DNA of 64,000 nt from contig NZ_CP197474.1 in the NCBI RefSeq assembly GCF_052180245.1, forward strand, positions 806,001-870,000. The letters run 5' to 3'. A model generated the notes under the pieces. It was not told where the DNA came from and ran no database searches. It saw nothing but the letters and a program-made list of their open reading frames with translations. A program made the translations under genes and the position numbers. Of this stretch, positions 28,191 to 37,028 are shown piece after piece (the first letter of the stretch is position 1; each line of letters opens with the position of its first letter). This stretch comes from Parapusillimonas sp013416435 (GTDB taxonomy: Bacteria; Pseudomonadota; Gammaproteobacteria; Burkholderiales; Burkholderiaceae_B).

Positions 28191-29255
28191 ATGGCATCGG
28201 CAGCAGCATCTCGGATCAAGGCAGGTATTGTGGGTGGCACGGGTTACACGGGCGTTGAATTGCTGCGCCTGCTGTCCCAGCATCCCCAGGTCGAACTCAC
28301 GGCGATCACTTCCCGCAAGGAAGACGGCATGCCCGTGGCCGACATGTACCCCAATCTGCGCGGGCGCGTCGATCTTTGCTTCCAGACCCCGGACAAGGCC
28401 GCGCTCGAAGACTGCGACGTGGTTTTCTTCGCCACGCCGCATGGCGTCGCCATGAGCCAGGCCAAGACCCTGCTCGACAAAGGCGTCCGCATCATCGATC
28501 TGGCCGCCGACTTCCGGCTGCAGGACACCCAGATGTTCGAGCGCTGGTACAAAATGCCCCATTCCTGTCCCGATATCCTGGCTGAATCCGCTTACGGGCT
28601 GGTCGAACTCAACCGCTCCAAGATCGCAGGCGCCAAGGTCGTCGGCAACCCGGGCTGCTACCCGACGACGGTATTGCTGGGGCTTGCTCCCTTGCTGGAA
28701 GGCGGGCGCAAGCTGGTGGACACCAGCCACATCATCGCCGATTGCAAGTCCGGGGTATCGGGCGCCGGGCGCAAGGCCGAGGTCAGCACGCTGTTTTCAG
28801 AAGCCAGCGACAATTTCAAAGCCTACGGCGTGGCGGGCCATCGCCATCATCCCGAAATTTCCGAGCACTTGAATGCCCTTGCGGGCGGGCCGGTGGGTCT
28901 TACCTTCGTGCCTCATCTGGTGCCGATGATCCGTGGCATGTTCTCGACCTTGTACGCACGCATCCTGCCTGAAGCCATGGATACCGATTTCCAGGCCCTG
29001 TTCGAACAGCGTTACGCCGATGAAGCCTTTGTCGACGTCATGCCCGCGGGCTCCTTGCCCGAAACGCGTTCCGTGCGTGCCGCCAACCAGCTTCGCATCG
29101 CAGTGCATCGTCCCGACAATGGCGATCAGCTCGTCATCCTCGTCATCCAGGACAATCTCGTCAAAGGCGCTTCGGGCCAGGCCGTGCAGAACATGAACCT
29201 GATGTTCGGTCTGCCCGAGTCCACGGGCTTGACGCATGTCGCCATCCTCCCCTGA
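28191..29255 (+). CDS. argC: N-acetyl-gamma-glutamyl-phosphate reductase
   Basis: ArgC (354 residues) reduces N-acetylglutamyl phosphate with NADPH in arginine synthesis. The NADP-binding start is KAGIVGGTGYTGVELLRLLSQHP. The catalytic Cys is in GNPGCYPTTVLLGLAPL near residue 158. The typical phrases SGVSGAGRKA and HRHHPEISEHL follow. The ATG at 28191 has AAAAGG just upstream; the frame open to 28095 only adds repeat-derived residues. The next gene overlaps the last 20 bp of argC in another frame. Confidence 0.96.
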   Translation: MASAAASRIKAGIVGGTGYTGVELLRLLSQHPQVELTAITSRKEDGMPVADMYPNLRGRVDLCFQTPDKAALEDCDVVFFATPHGVAMSQAKTLLDKGVRIIDLAADFRLQDTQMFERWYKMPHSCPDILAESAYGLVELNRSKIAGAKVVGNPGCYPTTVLLGLAPLLEGGRKLVDTSHIIADCKSGVSGAGRKAEVSTLFSEASDNFKAYGVAGHRHHPEISEHLNALAGGPVGLTFVPHLVPMIRGMFSTLYARILPEAMDTDFQALFEQRYADEAFVDVMPAGSLPETRSVRAANQLRIAVHRPDNGDQLVILVIQDNLVKGASGQAVQNMNLMFGLPESTGLTHVAILP

Positions 29256-29937
29256 CGGCAGGACACGAAAAGTCCGGCTGTTCGGCTTTTTCCTTGGCGT
29301 TTTGCTCGGGGTGATGCTGGGCGGCCTGGGCGCCGCTTATTGGCTCGGGTCGCAGACCGACGATCAACAGTTCTCCGAGCAGCAGTCCTTGTTGCAGGCG
29401 CGGGCCGAGCTCATTGCGCTGAGGGCCCAGAACGACGCACTCAGCGGACAGCTGGTCGTCGAAGAAAGTACGCGCAAAGGCCTGGAGGCTTCACTGCGTA
29501 CCGCGCAGGCGGAAGTGGGACGCATGCGCGATCAGCTTGCTTTTTTCGATCAGCTCCTGCCGCCGGGGCCTAAAGGGACCATCAGCGTCAGGGCGCTTGA
29601 AATTGAACGGATCGGCCCCAACTTGCTATATAGGGTGCTGCTTCAGCGCAGCACCCAGGGCGAGGCCTTGTTCAAGGGGGTATTGCAGTTCGTGGCCCAG
29701 GGCGTGCGTGATGGGAAAGAGGTTAAAATTACGCTTGAGGCCGCCAGGTCCCCCGGCGGGCCCGAATCCGTGACGCCCGACACCGAAGGCTTTGCTCTGG
29801 CGTTCGACCAATTCCAGCGAGGGGCCGGTCTCCTCAGTCTTCCCGACAACTTTGAGCCCACATCCGTCACGCTCAATGTCCTGGAGGGCACCGCAGTCCG
29901 GGCTTCGCGCACCGTCGTACTGCCCGCCGCCCATTGA
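29236..29937 (+). CDS. Membrane-anchored coiled-coil protein, DUF6776-like
   Basis: A 233-residue protein. After a short cytoplasmic start there is one transmembrane helix (LFGFFLGVLLGVMLGGLGAAYWLG, residues 15-38), then a coiled coil of about 60 residues (QQSLLQARAELIALRAQND ... LRTAQAEVGRMRDQLAFFDQLL), then a beta-rich domain (ISVRALEIERIGPNLLYRVLLQRS and onward). It looks like the DUF6776 proteins found between argC and erpA in Burkholderiales. The function is unknown. Its ATG lies inside argC, 20 bp before the argC stop, so translation is likely coupled. Confidence 0.8.
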   Translation: MSPSSPDGRTRKVRLFGFFLGVLLGVMLGGLGAAYWLGSQTDDQQFSEQQSLLQARAELIALRAQNDALSGQLVVEESTRKGLEASLRTAQAEVGRMRDQLAFFDQLLPPGPKGTISVRALEIERIGPNLLYRVLLQRSTQGEALFKGVLQFVAQGVRDGKEVKITLEAARSPGGPESVTPDTEGFALAFDQFQRGAGLLSLPDNFEPTSVTLNVLEGTAVRASRTVVLPAAH

Positions 29938-29997
29938 CGGCAATGTTATAGTAGGTTTAAGTTTGCGCAGCCTGTATCGCTGCCATGGAGTGCTCTG

Positions 29998-30366
29998 ATG
30001 AATACCCTTAGTGAAACCGTCGATCTGCAGGCGCCTCCGTCCCCGCTGATCTTCACCGACTCGGCCGCCGCCAAAGTCAAGGAACTGCTCGACGAGGAAG
30101 GCAATCCGGACCTCAAGCTGCGCGTCTTCGTGCAGGGAGGCGGTTGTTCGGGCTTCCAGTATGGCTTCACGTTCGACGAAACCGTGAACGACGACGATAC
30201 CACCATCGACAAAGAGGGCGTCCAGTTGCTGGTCGACCCCATGAGCTTCCAGTATCTGGTCGGCGCTGAAATCGACTACAAAGACGACCTGGAAGGCGCG
30301 CAGTTCGTCATCCGCAACCCCAACGCCAACACCACCTGCGGCTGCGGTTCGTCGTTTGCGGTGTGA
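29998..30366 (+). CDS. erpA: Iron-sulfur cluster insertion protein ErpA
   Basis: ErpA is an A-type carrier that passes iron-sulfur clusters to apo-enzymes, among them IspG/IspH in isoprenoid synthesis. The 122-residue chain has the three conserved Cys of the family: one in VQGGGCSGFQYGF near residue 50 and two in NTTCGCGSSF near residues 115-117. The phrase DPMSFQYLVGAEIDYKDDLEGAQFVIRNPN is typical of ErpA. Housekeeping gene; expected essential under aerobic growth. Repeats follow directly. Confidence 0.95.
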   Translation: MNTLSETVDLQAPPSPLIFTDSAAAKVKELLDEEGNPDLKLRVFVQGGGCSGFQYGFTFDETVNDDDTTIDKEGVQLLVDPMSFQYLVGAEIDYKDDLEGAQFVIRNPNANTTCGCGSSFAV

Positions 30367-30372
30367 TTTGGT

Positions 30373-30402
30373 GGGGTCAGACCCCGTACGGGGTCTGACC
30401 CC
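30373..30402. repeat. Palindromic repeat copy 10 (loop GTAC)
   Basis: A canonical 30-bp copy 6 bp after the erpA stop. A right-arm half-copy follows at 30430-30442, 3 bp beyond the anmK stop. Confidence 0.97.
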
Positions 30403-30445
30403 GATATGCTAATACCCAAGTGTAGATCCGGGGTCTGACCCCGGC

Positions 30446-31597
30446 CTAGATTAAGGGGTCAGACCCCGCATGGGGTCTGACCCCCACACCAGGGTACCTG
30501 CATCCCGCGATCGTGGCCGCGCGTGCGCCGGTGACGGCGGGCAGGCAGGCCGGCAGACCTTCTTCATGCATCCACGCCAACCACGCGAAAGCCAACGCTT
30601 CGACGAGCTGGACGGGTACGCCGTGTTCCGACGTCAGGCTCACGGGCAGTTTCAATTCATGACGAAGGTCATTCAGCAGGCCGGTGTTCAGCGCGCCTCC
30701 GCCACACACCAGAACCTCTTTTATTCCTGGCGCATGCTCCATGACGGCGCGCGCGATGCTGCGCGCGGTCAGTCTTTGTAAGGTGGCCTGCACATCGTTG
30801 TCGCGCAGGCGCGATGCCTGATTGTAGAAGGTGTTCAGGCGCCCGCTCAGCCACGACCAGTTGAACAGATCGCGGCCTGTCGACTTGGGCGGGGCGAGCC
30901 TGAACCAGGGCTCGCTATCCAGGAGATGGTCCAGCAACCGGGCATCGCAGCGGCCGGTGGCCGCCCAGTTTCCGGCGTCGTCGTAGGGCTGGCCAGTGCT
31001 GGACTGTATCCACATGTCCAGCAGCACATTGGCCGGGCCCGTATCGAAGCCGCGGATATCGTTCCCGGGTTCCAGCAGCGTCACGTTGGCGATGCCGCCC
31101 AGGTTCAGCACGGCACGCGGATGTCCGCAGGCGAATACCGCGTGATGAAAGGCCGGCACCAGCGGTGCACCCTGGCCTCCGGCGGCGACGTCGCGCGACC
31201 GGAAGTCGGCAATGACTGGAATGCCTGTAAGTTCGGCCAGCAGCGCGGGGGCGTTCAACTGGATGGTATAGCCCGCCGCCGGGTCGTGCCGCACTGTCTG
31301 GCCATGGGCGCCGATCGCGCGGACCTGGCCGGCGGCTACGTTGGTACGTTCCAGAATTTCCAGGGTGGCGCGTGCATAGAGGCGAGCGAGTTCATTAGCC
31401 GCCAGCGCGGCGCGCGCGAGTTCGTCCGCGCCGGGGGAGTTCAACGCCAGAAACTCTTCGCGCAGTGCCCGCGGCATGGGCAAGGAAATCGAATCGAGGA
31501 TGGCGGGGCGGCCGCCATCGTCGAACCGGGCGAGGACGGCATCTACGCCGTCCGTGCTGGTCCCCGACATCAGGCCCACGATCAGATTCTGCGGCAT
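30446..31597 (-). CDS. anmK: Anhydro-N-acetylmuramic acid kinase
   Basis: AnmK phosphorylates and opens 1,6-anhydro-MurNAc released by cell-wall recycling, giving MurNAc-6-phosphate. It has the N-terminal ATP-binding signature LIVGLMSGTSTDGVDAVLARF and the family phrases AIGAHGQTVRHDP, VIADFRSRDVAAGGQGAPLVPAFH and VCGGGALNTGLL. The ATG at 31597 gives the family start; a TTG at 31624 overlaps the upstream stop and could be used instead. The last residues, GVRPHAGSDPLI, are read from the palindromic repeat at 30455-30484, an abnormal tail after the native end near AGCRYPG. It follows the M23 peptidase gene, another cell-wall function. Confidence 0.95.
   Translation of the reverse strand: MPQNLIVGLMSGTSTDGVDAVLARFDDGGRPAILDSISLPMPRALREEFLALNSPGADELARAALAANELARLYARATLEILERTNVAAGQVRAIGAHGQTVRHDPAAGYTIQLNAPALLAELTGIPVIADFRSRDVAAGGQGAPLVPAFHHAVFACGHPRAVLNLGGIANVTLLEPGNDIRGFDTGPANVLLDMWIQSSTGQPYDDAGNWAATGRCDARLLDHLLDSEPWFRLAPPKSTGRDLFNWSWLSGRLNTFYNQASRLRDNDVQATLQRLTARSIARAVMEHAPGIKEVLVCGGGALNTGLLNDLRHELKLPVSLTSEHGVPVQLVEALAFAWLAWMHEEGLPACLPAVTGARAATIAGCRYPGVGVRPHAGSDPLI
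30455..30484. repeat. Palindromic repeat copy 11 (loop GCAT) inside the 3' end of anmK
   Basis: A canonical 30-bp copy, fully coding on the minus strand as part of the AnmK C-terminus; the TAG lies just beyond it. Confidence 0.97.
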
Positions 31598-31620
31598 GCC
31601 GGGCCCCGTGCCTTGCAGAA

Positions 31621-32988
31621 TCAACGGCTCGCGACTTGAGCGTTGCCTTCCTGGAGATCGGTCAGCAAATGAATATGTTCGCGATACTGAGCGGCCGTTT
31701 CCTGGAATGCCGCGCGATGGGACTTGTCGAGTGTGCGGGCGACAGGCAGGTCGACGGACAGCGGATCCACCGGTTTGTTGTTGACCCGGAACTCGTAATG
31801 CAAATGAGGGCCGGTGGACCAGCCGGTGGAGCCGACATAGCCGATGAGTTGCCCTTGCCTGACGCTATCGCCCTTCTTCAACCCGTTCTCGAAGCGGCTT
31901 TGATGCGCATAAAGCGTGCTGATGCCATTATGGTGCTTCAGGACGATGGTATTGCCATAGCCGTTCTGCCAGCCGCGGAAATCGACGACGCCGTCCGCTG
32001 TGGCATGGATGGGAGTGCCGCTGGGCGCGGCGTAGTCGACGCCTTTGTGCCCGCGCCAAGTGCCATGCACCGGGTGCTTGCGCATGCCGAACGTGGAGCT
32101 GATGCGGGAGAACTTCAGCGCCGTGCGCAGAAACGCCCCTTGCAGGCTGCTGCCTTCGAAGTCGTAGTAGCTGCCGCTTTTGCCATCGGGTGAGAACCAG
32201 ACGGCCTCGTAAGCCTTGCCGCGATTGATGAATTCCAATGCCAGGATGCGGCCGGCGCCGACGTCGCGTCCTTCGTGAGAATAGGATTCGTAGATGATGC
32301 GGAAGTGGTCCCCGCTGCGCAAGTCGCGTATGAAATCGATCTTGCTGCCCAGGATGTCCGTCATTTGAAGCGTGATGGCATCGGGGATGTCGGCTTCGTC
32401 CGTGGCGCCGAACAGGGAACTGACGATGTGATTTTCGGCGATGCGGATATGCACATCGGCCACCTGGCTGCGTTCGTCGGCGGTGAAGCCGCCCTTGCCG
32501 TCGGGCTTGACTTCGAGCCAGCGGGAAACATAGGTACCGTTATTGCTGGTTCCGGGCGTATGGTTGTAGCGGAGCCAGACCAGATTGCCGTCGTCATCCA
32601 GCGCCGCCTGCACACTGCGGCCGGGATACAGCTTATAGATGGAACGGGCGTCCTTGTTCTGCACCAGGAATTGCTGCAGGCCCGACTCCTGGACCCTGAG
32701 GCGCTGCAGCAGCGCCGCGAGCGTGTCGCCACGGCGGATCTGAGTTTCGCTGATGAACGGATCGGAAGAGAGACTGGAGACTTGGGGAGCCGGATCGGGC
32801 AGGTCCAGCGTTTGACGGGCTTGGTATACGACGGGGGCTTCGGGTGGCTGAACCACCGCCAGCGCGGCGGCTCCGGCAAAAAGGCCAAGGGCGATCAACA
32901 CCAGCCCGTTGCGGACGACATGGTGTCGGCGGTTTGCCCGGACCATGTCGCGGTAGGAGGGATTGCCAATATTCCCTTTCTTGAACAT
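31621..32988 (-). CDS. M23 family murein endopeptidase (MepM/YebA-like)
   Basis: A 455-residue inner-membrane-anchored or exported peptidase. One transmembrane helix (NGLVLIALGLFAGAAALAVV) is near residues 27-46. A LysM/OapA-like region (ISETQIRRGDTLAALLQRLRVQESGLQQFL) follows. The C-terminal M23 domain has the zinc ligands in GHKGVDYAAPSGTP and GPHLHYEFRVNNKPVDP. Such enzymes cut DD-crosslinks to allow wall growth. The ATG at 32988 (MFKKGNIG) is preferred to a TTG at 33000. The anmK start is close behind, so synthesis and recycling of wall fragments may be linked. It diverges from tyrS. Confidence 0.92.
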   Translation of the reverse strand: MFKKGNIGNPSYRDMVRANRRHHVVRNGLVLIALGLFAGAAALAVVQPPEAPVVYQARQTLDLPDPAPQVSSLSSDPFISETQIRRGDTLAALLQRLRVQESGLQQFLVQNKDARSIYKLYPGRSVQAALDDDGNLVWLRYNHTPGTSNNGTYVSRWLEVKPDGKGGFTADERSQVADVHIRIAENHIVSSLFGATDEADIPDAITLQMTDILGSKIDFIRDLRSGDHFRIIYESYSHEGRDVGAGRILALEFINRGKAYEAVWFSPDGKSGSYYDFEGSSLQGAFLRTALKFSRISSTFGMRKHPVHGTWRGHKGVDYAAPSGTPIHATADGVVDFRGWQNGYGNTIVLKHHNGISTLYAHQSRFENGLKKGDSVRQGQLIGYVGSTGWSTGPHLHYEFRVNNKPVDPLSVDLPVARTLDKSHRAAFQETAAQYREHIHLLTDLQEGNAQVASR

Positions 32989-33190
32989 AAACAAAATCAA
33001 GACCTGTAAAGGCGCTGCTGTAGTGGATGGATTTGCCGTTTCGTGACGGCGTAGCGCTCTGATAATATGATGAACTGCATCTGTTCTAGTATCTGCCCAT
33101 GGCCATGCATGGATTGCGCTCGCACGCTATGCTAGCGTATTGAGTTCCATTTTTCGAGCATTTTTTTGTATTAATTGATAAAACCGTTAT

Positions 33191-34420
33191 ATGTCCTCCA
33201 ACGAATCCCCAATGAGCCCACAGGTAGAAGAAGCGCTACGCATCGTCAAGCGCGGTTGTGACGAGCTGCTGGTCGAATCAGAATTTGCCGGCAAGCTAGC
33301 GCGCAGTTATGCCACCGGCAAGCCATTGCGGATTAAGTTGGGGCTGGATCCCACGGCGCCCGACATCCATCTGGGCCATACCGTCGTGCTCAACAAGATG
33401 CGCCAGCTCCAGGACCTCGGGCATACGGTCATCTTCCTGATCGGCGACTTCACCTCCATGATCGGCGATCCCAGCGGGCGCAATGCCACGCGGCCGCCCC
33501 TTACGGCCGAGCAGATCCAGGAAAACGCCAAGACATACTACGCACAGGCCAGCCTGGTGCTTGATCCCGCCAAGACCGAAATCCGCTACAACTCCGAATG
33601 GTGCGATGCGCTGGGCGCGCGCGGGCTGATCAAGCTGGCGTCCCGTTATACGGTTGCGCGCATGATGGAACGCGAAGACTTCACGCGCCGCTTCAAGGGC
33701 GGCATACCCATTTCGGTACACGAGTTCCTGTATCCGCTCATGCAGGGATACGATTCCGTCGAGCTCAAGGCCGACCTCGAACTCGGCGGCACGGACCAGA
33801 AGTTCAACCTGCTGGTGGGTCGCGAGCTCCAGAAGGAGTACGGCCAGGAACCCCAGTGCATCCTGACCATGCCCCTGCTCGAAGGCACCGACGGCGTCGA
33901 CAAAATGTCCAAGTCCAAGGGCAACTACATCGGCATCACGGAAGCCGCCGACTCGATGTTCGGCAAGATCATGTCGATTTCCGACACCTTGATGTGGAAG
34001 TACTACGAGCTGCTGTCATTCCGCTCCATGGACGACATCGCCGGTCTTGAGAAGCAGATAGCAGAAGGCCTGAATCCGCGCGAAGCCAAAGTGGCGCTGG
34101 CCCAGGAAATCGTGGCGCGCTTCCATTCCCGGGAAGCCGCCTCGAATGCGCTCGCCGCCTTTGAGGCCAGGTTTCGCGATGGCGCCATTCCCGACGAAAT
34201 GCCCGAGGTCACTGCGGGCGCGGCGCCGTTGGGCATACTCAAGATCTTGCGCGAAGCCGGCTTGGCTGCATCGGGGGCCGAAGCGCAGCGCAACGTCGAG
34301 CAGGGCGGCGTGCGCGTGGACGGCGCCCGCATCGAAGATAAATCCCTGCAGCTCGAAGCCGGCACTTATGTCATACAGGTGGGCAAGCGCAAATTTGCCC
34401 GCGTCACGTTAACAGGCTGA
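33191..34420 (+). CDS. tyrS: Tyrosyl-tRNA synthetase
   Basis: A 409-residue class I synthetase. The HIGH motif is in GLDPTAPDIHLGHTVVLNKM near residues 55-74. The tRNA and ATP site has LGGTDQKFNLLVGRELQK. The KMSKS motif is exact (KMSKSKGNYIG near residue 238). The C-terminal S4-like domain is EQGGVRVDGARIEDKSLQLEAGTYVIQVGKRKFARV. The length and KMSKS form place it in the TyrZ-like subgroup rather than the E. coli TyrS subgroup, as judged by eye. No clear Shine-Dalgarno sequence is seen; a second ATG at 33212 is possible. The 190-bp gap before it holds no gene. Confidence 0.95.
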   Translation: MSSNESPMSPQVEEALRIVKRGCDELLVESEFAGKLARSYATGKPLRIKLGLDPTAPDIHLGHTVVLNKMRQLQDLGHTVIFLIGDFTSMIGDPSGRNATRPPLTAEQIQENAKTYYAQASLVLDPAKTEIRYNSEWCDALGARGLIKLASRYTVARMMEREDFTRRFKGGIPISVHEFLYPLMQGYDSVELKADLELGGTDQKFNLLVGRELQKEYGQEPQCILTMPLLEGTDGVDKMSKSKGNYIGITEAADSMFGKIMSISDTLMWKYYELLSFRSMDDIAGLEKQIAEGLNPREAKVALAQEIVARFHSREAASNALAAFEARFRDGAIPDEMPEVTAGAAPLGILKILREAGLAASGAEAQRNVEQGGVRVDGARIEDKSLQLEAGTYVIQVGKRKFARVTLTG

Positions 34421-34453
34421 CACACAAGCCAGCCGTTTGACCAGGAGTACCTT

Positions 34454-35083
34454 ATGAAACTTACCAGTGAGTCTTTTACCGACCAGGGAAAAATCCCCGA
34501 GCGCTATGCCTTTGGAAAGATCGATGGCCAGAATCATGTGGCGCTGGCTGGCAACGTCAATCCGCAGTTGTCCTGGTCGGACGCGCCGGCTGGCACGCAG
34601 TCTTTCGTGGTCATCTGCCACGATCCGGACGTGCCCAGCAAGCCCGACGACGTCAACCAGGAAGGGCGCGAAATCCCCGATACGCTCCCGCGCGTGGACT
34701 TCTATCATTGGGTGCTGATCGATGTGCCCGCCACGACCACTGAAATCGCGGAAGGCTCTTATTCGGACGGCATCACGCCCAGGGGAAAGGCCGGGCCCCT
34801 GGCGCTCGACGGCACCCGCCAGGGTGTGAACGACTACACGGCGTGGTTCGCGGCCGACCGCGACATGAACGGCGATTACTTCGGCTATGACGGCCCATGC
34901 CCCCCGTGGAACGATTCGATCCCGCACCGCTATATCTTCACCGTCTATGCGCTCGACATTGCCGAGCTGCCCTTCGAAGGACGCTTCACCGGCGCGGATG
35001 CCATGAAGGCGATGCAAGGCCATATACTCGGCCAGGCATCGATCACCGGGCTGTATACGCTGAATCCTCGGCTGGCGGGCTAA
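34454..35083 (+). CDS. PEBP/Raf-kinase-inhibitor-like protein (YbhB/YbcL family)
   Basis: A 209-residue protein with the phosphatidylethanolamine-binding fold. Family motifs visible are PQLSWSDAPAGTQSFVVICHDPDVP near residues 36-60, DFYHWVLIDVPAT near 88-100, and YDGPCPPWNDSIPHRYIFTVYALD near 143-166. The anion-binding DPD and HxY/HRY elements are present. There is no signal peptide, so it should be cytoplasmic. The role of bacterial members is not settled. It has a good Shine-Dalgarno sequence (CCAGGAG) 33 bp after tyrS and may be read through from it. Confidence 0.9.
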   Translation: MKLTSESFTDQGKIPERYAFGKIDGQNHVALAGNVNPQLSWSDAPAGTQSFVVICHDPDVPSKPDDVNQEGREIPDTLPRVDFYHWVLIDVPATTTEIAEGSYSDGITPRGKAGPLALDGTRQGVNDYTAWFAADRDMNGDYFGYDGPCPPWNDSIPHRYIFTVYALDIAELPFEGRFTGADAMKAMQGHILGQASITGLYTLNPRLAG

Positions 35084-35091
35084 GGGGGCAA

Positions 35092-35121
35092 GGGGCCAGA
35101 CCCCGCATGGGGTCTGGCCCC
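35092..35121. repeat. Palindromic repeat copy 12 (loop GCAT) with a compensated stem change
   Basis: The arms are GGGGCCAGACCCC and GGGGTCTGGCCCC: the fifth base changed from T to C on the left and its partner changed from A to G on the right. The stem stays perfectly paired. It lies 8 bp after the PEBP-like gene stop. Confidence 0.95.
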
Positions 35122-35145
35122 GGCCGCTTGGGCCCGGGAGCTTGA

Positions 35146-35194
35146 GGGGTCAGACCCCATGCGGGGTCTGACCCCAGCCATTTTGTCTGACCCC
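35146..35194. repeat. Palindromic repeat copy 13 (loop ATGC) plus partial right arm
   Basis: The full copy is 35146-35175; a partial right arm TCTGACCCC lies at 35186-35194. Together with copy 12 it fills the 200-bp gap before glyA. Confidence 0.95.
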
Positions 35195-35284
35195 GGCCAT
35201 TTTGCAAGGGACCGGCCCATCTCATTCGCGGTAAAATGCGCTTTCGCCTTTTGCTTGCAGCAACAACCTTATCCAGGATACCCA

Positions 35285-36529
35285 ATGTTTGACCGTTCCC
35301 GCACCCTTGATCAAGTCGATGCCGAAGTCTGGGCAGCCATTCAGAAAGAGAATGTTCGCCAGGAACAGCACATCGAGCTGATTGCGTCCGAAAACTACAC
35401 CAGCCCTGCGGTCATGCAGGCGCAAGGCACGCAGCTTACGAACAAGTACGCGGAAGGCTATCCCGGCAAGCGCTATTACGGCGGTTGCGAATACGTCGAT
35501 ATCGTCGAGCAGCTGGCAATCGACCGCCTCAAGGAAATCTTCGGCGCGGAAGCGGCCAACGTGCAGGCCAATTCGGGCTCGCAGGCCAACCAGGCCGTCT
35601 ACATGGCCGTCCTCAAGCCGGGCGACACCGTGCTTGGCATGAGCCTCGCCGAGGGCGGGCACCTCACGCACGGTTCGCCGGTCAACGCATCGGGCAAGCT
35701 CTACAACTTCGTATCCTATGGCCTGGACGCCAACGAAGAGCTCGACTACGCCCAGCTCGAGTCCCTGGCTAAAACCCACAAGCCCAAGCTCATCGTCGGC
35801 GGCGCGTCGGCCTATTCGCTGCGCATCGATTTCGAACGCATGGCACGCATTGCTCGCGACCACGGCGCCTTGTTCATGGTCGACATCGCCCACTATGCAG
35901 GCCTAGTTGCCGGGGGGGCATATCCCAACCCCGTGCCTCATGCCGACTTCGTCACTTCGACCACGCATAAATCACTGCGCGGCCCGCGCGGCGGCGTCAT
36001 CATGATGAAGGCCGAACACGAAAAAATCATCAATTCGGCCATATTCCCGGGCATCCAGGGCGGTCCGCTCATGCATGTCATCGCCGGCAAGGCCGTGGCG
36101 TTCAAGGAAGCCCTGTCGCCCGAATTCAAGCAGTACGCCGCCCAAGTCGTCAAGAACGCCGACGTCCTGGCACGCACCTTGGTCGAGCGCGGCCTGCGCA
36201 TCGTTTCGGGCCGCACCGAAAGCCACGTGATGCTGGTCGATCTGCGTGCCAAAGGCATCACCGGCAAGGAAGCGGAGGCCGTTCTTGGCCAGGCGCACAT
36301 CACGGTCAACAAGAACGCCATCCCCAACGACCCTGAAAAGCCATTCGTGACCAGCGGTATCCGCCTGGGCACGCCCGCCATGACCACCCGCGGTTTCAAG
36401 GAAGCCGAAGCCGAGCTCACCGGGCACCTCATCGCCGACGTGCTCGATCATCCTCGCGACGAGACCAAGATCGCCGAGGTGCGCGCTCGTGTCAACGAGC
36501 TGACCGCGCGCTTGCCGGTCTACCGCTAA
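35285..36529 (+). CDS. glyA: Serine hydroxymethyltransferase
   Basis: GlyA converts serine and tetrahydrofolate to glycine and 5,10-methylene-tetrahydrofolate with pyridoxal phosphate. The 414-residue protein has the expected length. Motifs are HIELIASENYTSPAVMQAQG near residues 31-50, GYPGKRYYGGCEYVD near 58-72, and the PLP lysine in VTSTTHKSLRGPRGG near residue 229. The ATG at 35285 has AGGA upstream; the frame open to 35159 includes repeat-derived residues and is rejected. It is followed by nrdR, ribD and ribE, the usual glyA-nrdR-rib order in betaproteobacteria. Folate one-carbon units made here feed dTMP synthesis. Confidence 0.98.
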   Translation: MFDRSRTLDQVDAEVWAAIQKENVRQEQHIELIASENYTSPAVMQAQGTQLTNKYAEGYPGKRYYGGCEYVDIVEQLAIDRLKEIFGAEAANVQANSGSQANQAVYMAVLKPGDTVLGMSLAEGGHLTHGSPVNASGKLYNFVSYGLDANEELDYAQLESLAKTHKPKLIVGGASAYSLRIDFERMARIARDHGALFMVDIAHYAGLVAGGAYPNPVPHADFVTSTTHKSLRGPRGGVIMMKAEHEKIINSAIFPGIQGGPLMHVIAGKAVAFKEALSPEFKQYAAQVVKNADVLARTLVERGLRIVSGRTESHVMLVDLRAKGITGKEAEAVLGQAHITVNKNAIPNDPEKPFVTSGIRLGTPAMTTRGFKEAEAELTGHLIADVLDHPRDETKIAEVRARVNELTARLPVYR

Positions 36530-36540
36530 TCCGGGATCCG

Positions 36541-36557
36541 CCCCGGCAGGTCCGGGG
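36541..36557 (+). other. Hairpin that includes the nrdR Shine-Dalgarno region
   Basis: CCCCGG, loop CAGGT, CCGGGG: a 6-bp GC stem between glyA and nrdR. The GGGG of its right arm is 9 bases before the nrdR ATG and is the best ribosome-binding candidate there, so the hairpin may mask it. There is no T-run, so it is not a strong terminator. Confidence 0.5.
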
Positions 36558-36566
36558 CTGCCAACC

Positions 36567-37028
36567 ATGAAATGCCCGTTCTGCAACCATCCCGATACGC
36601 AAGTCATCGATTCCCGGGTTTCCGAAGAAGGAGACACCATCAGGCGTCGCCGGCGCTGTGCGACCTGTGAGCGCAGGTTCACCACCTATGAAAGGGCGGA
36701 ACTGGTCATGCCGGCGGTCGTGAAGCGCAACGGCACACGCGTGGAATTCGATCCATCCAAACTGCGCGCCAGCCTGAAGCTGGCATTGCGCAAGCGGCCG
36801 GTCAGCACCGAAGAAGTCGATGCGGCGGTCGCTCGCATCGAGGAAAGCCTGCTGGTCAGCGGCAAGCGCGAGGTGGATTCCGGATATGTCGGCGAGCTCG
36901 TCATGAACGAGCTCCGCAAGCTGGATCAAGTGGCCTACGTGCGCTTTGCCTCCGTCTACAAGAGCTTCGAGAACATCGACGAATTCGTCAAGGCAATCGA
37001 CGAAATTCAGATTGCTCCCAGAACGTGA
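36567..37028 (+). CDS. nrdR: Transcriptional repressor NrdR
   Basis: NrdR represses ribonucleotide reductase genes when dATP is high. The 153-residue protein has the N-terminal zinc ribbon (MKCPFC, then RRRRCATCERRFTTYER) and the ATP-cone nucleotide-sensing domain (VVKRNGTRVEFDPSKLRASL near residues 50-69). Two matching NrdR boxes lie upstream of nrdAB at 10931-10978, so regulator and target are both in this window. The stop overlaps the GTG start of ribD (GTGA), so nrdR and ribD are co-translated. Confidence 0.97.
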   Translation: MKCPFCNHPDTQVIDSRVSEEGDTIRRRRRCATCERRFTTYERAELVMPAVVKRNGTRVEFDPSKLRASLKLALRKRPVSTEEVDAAVARIEESLLVSGKREVDSGYVGELVMNELRKLDQVAYVRFASVYKSFENIDEFVKAIDEIQIAPRT

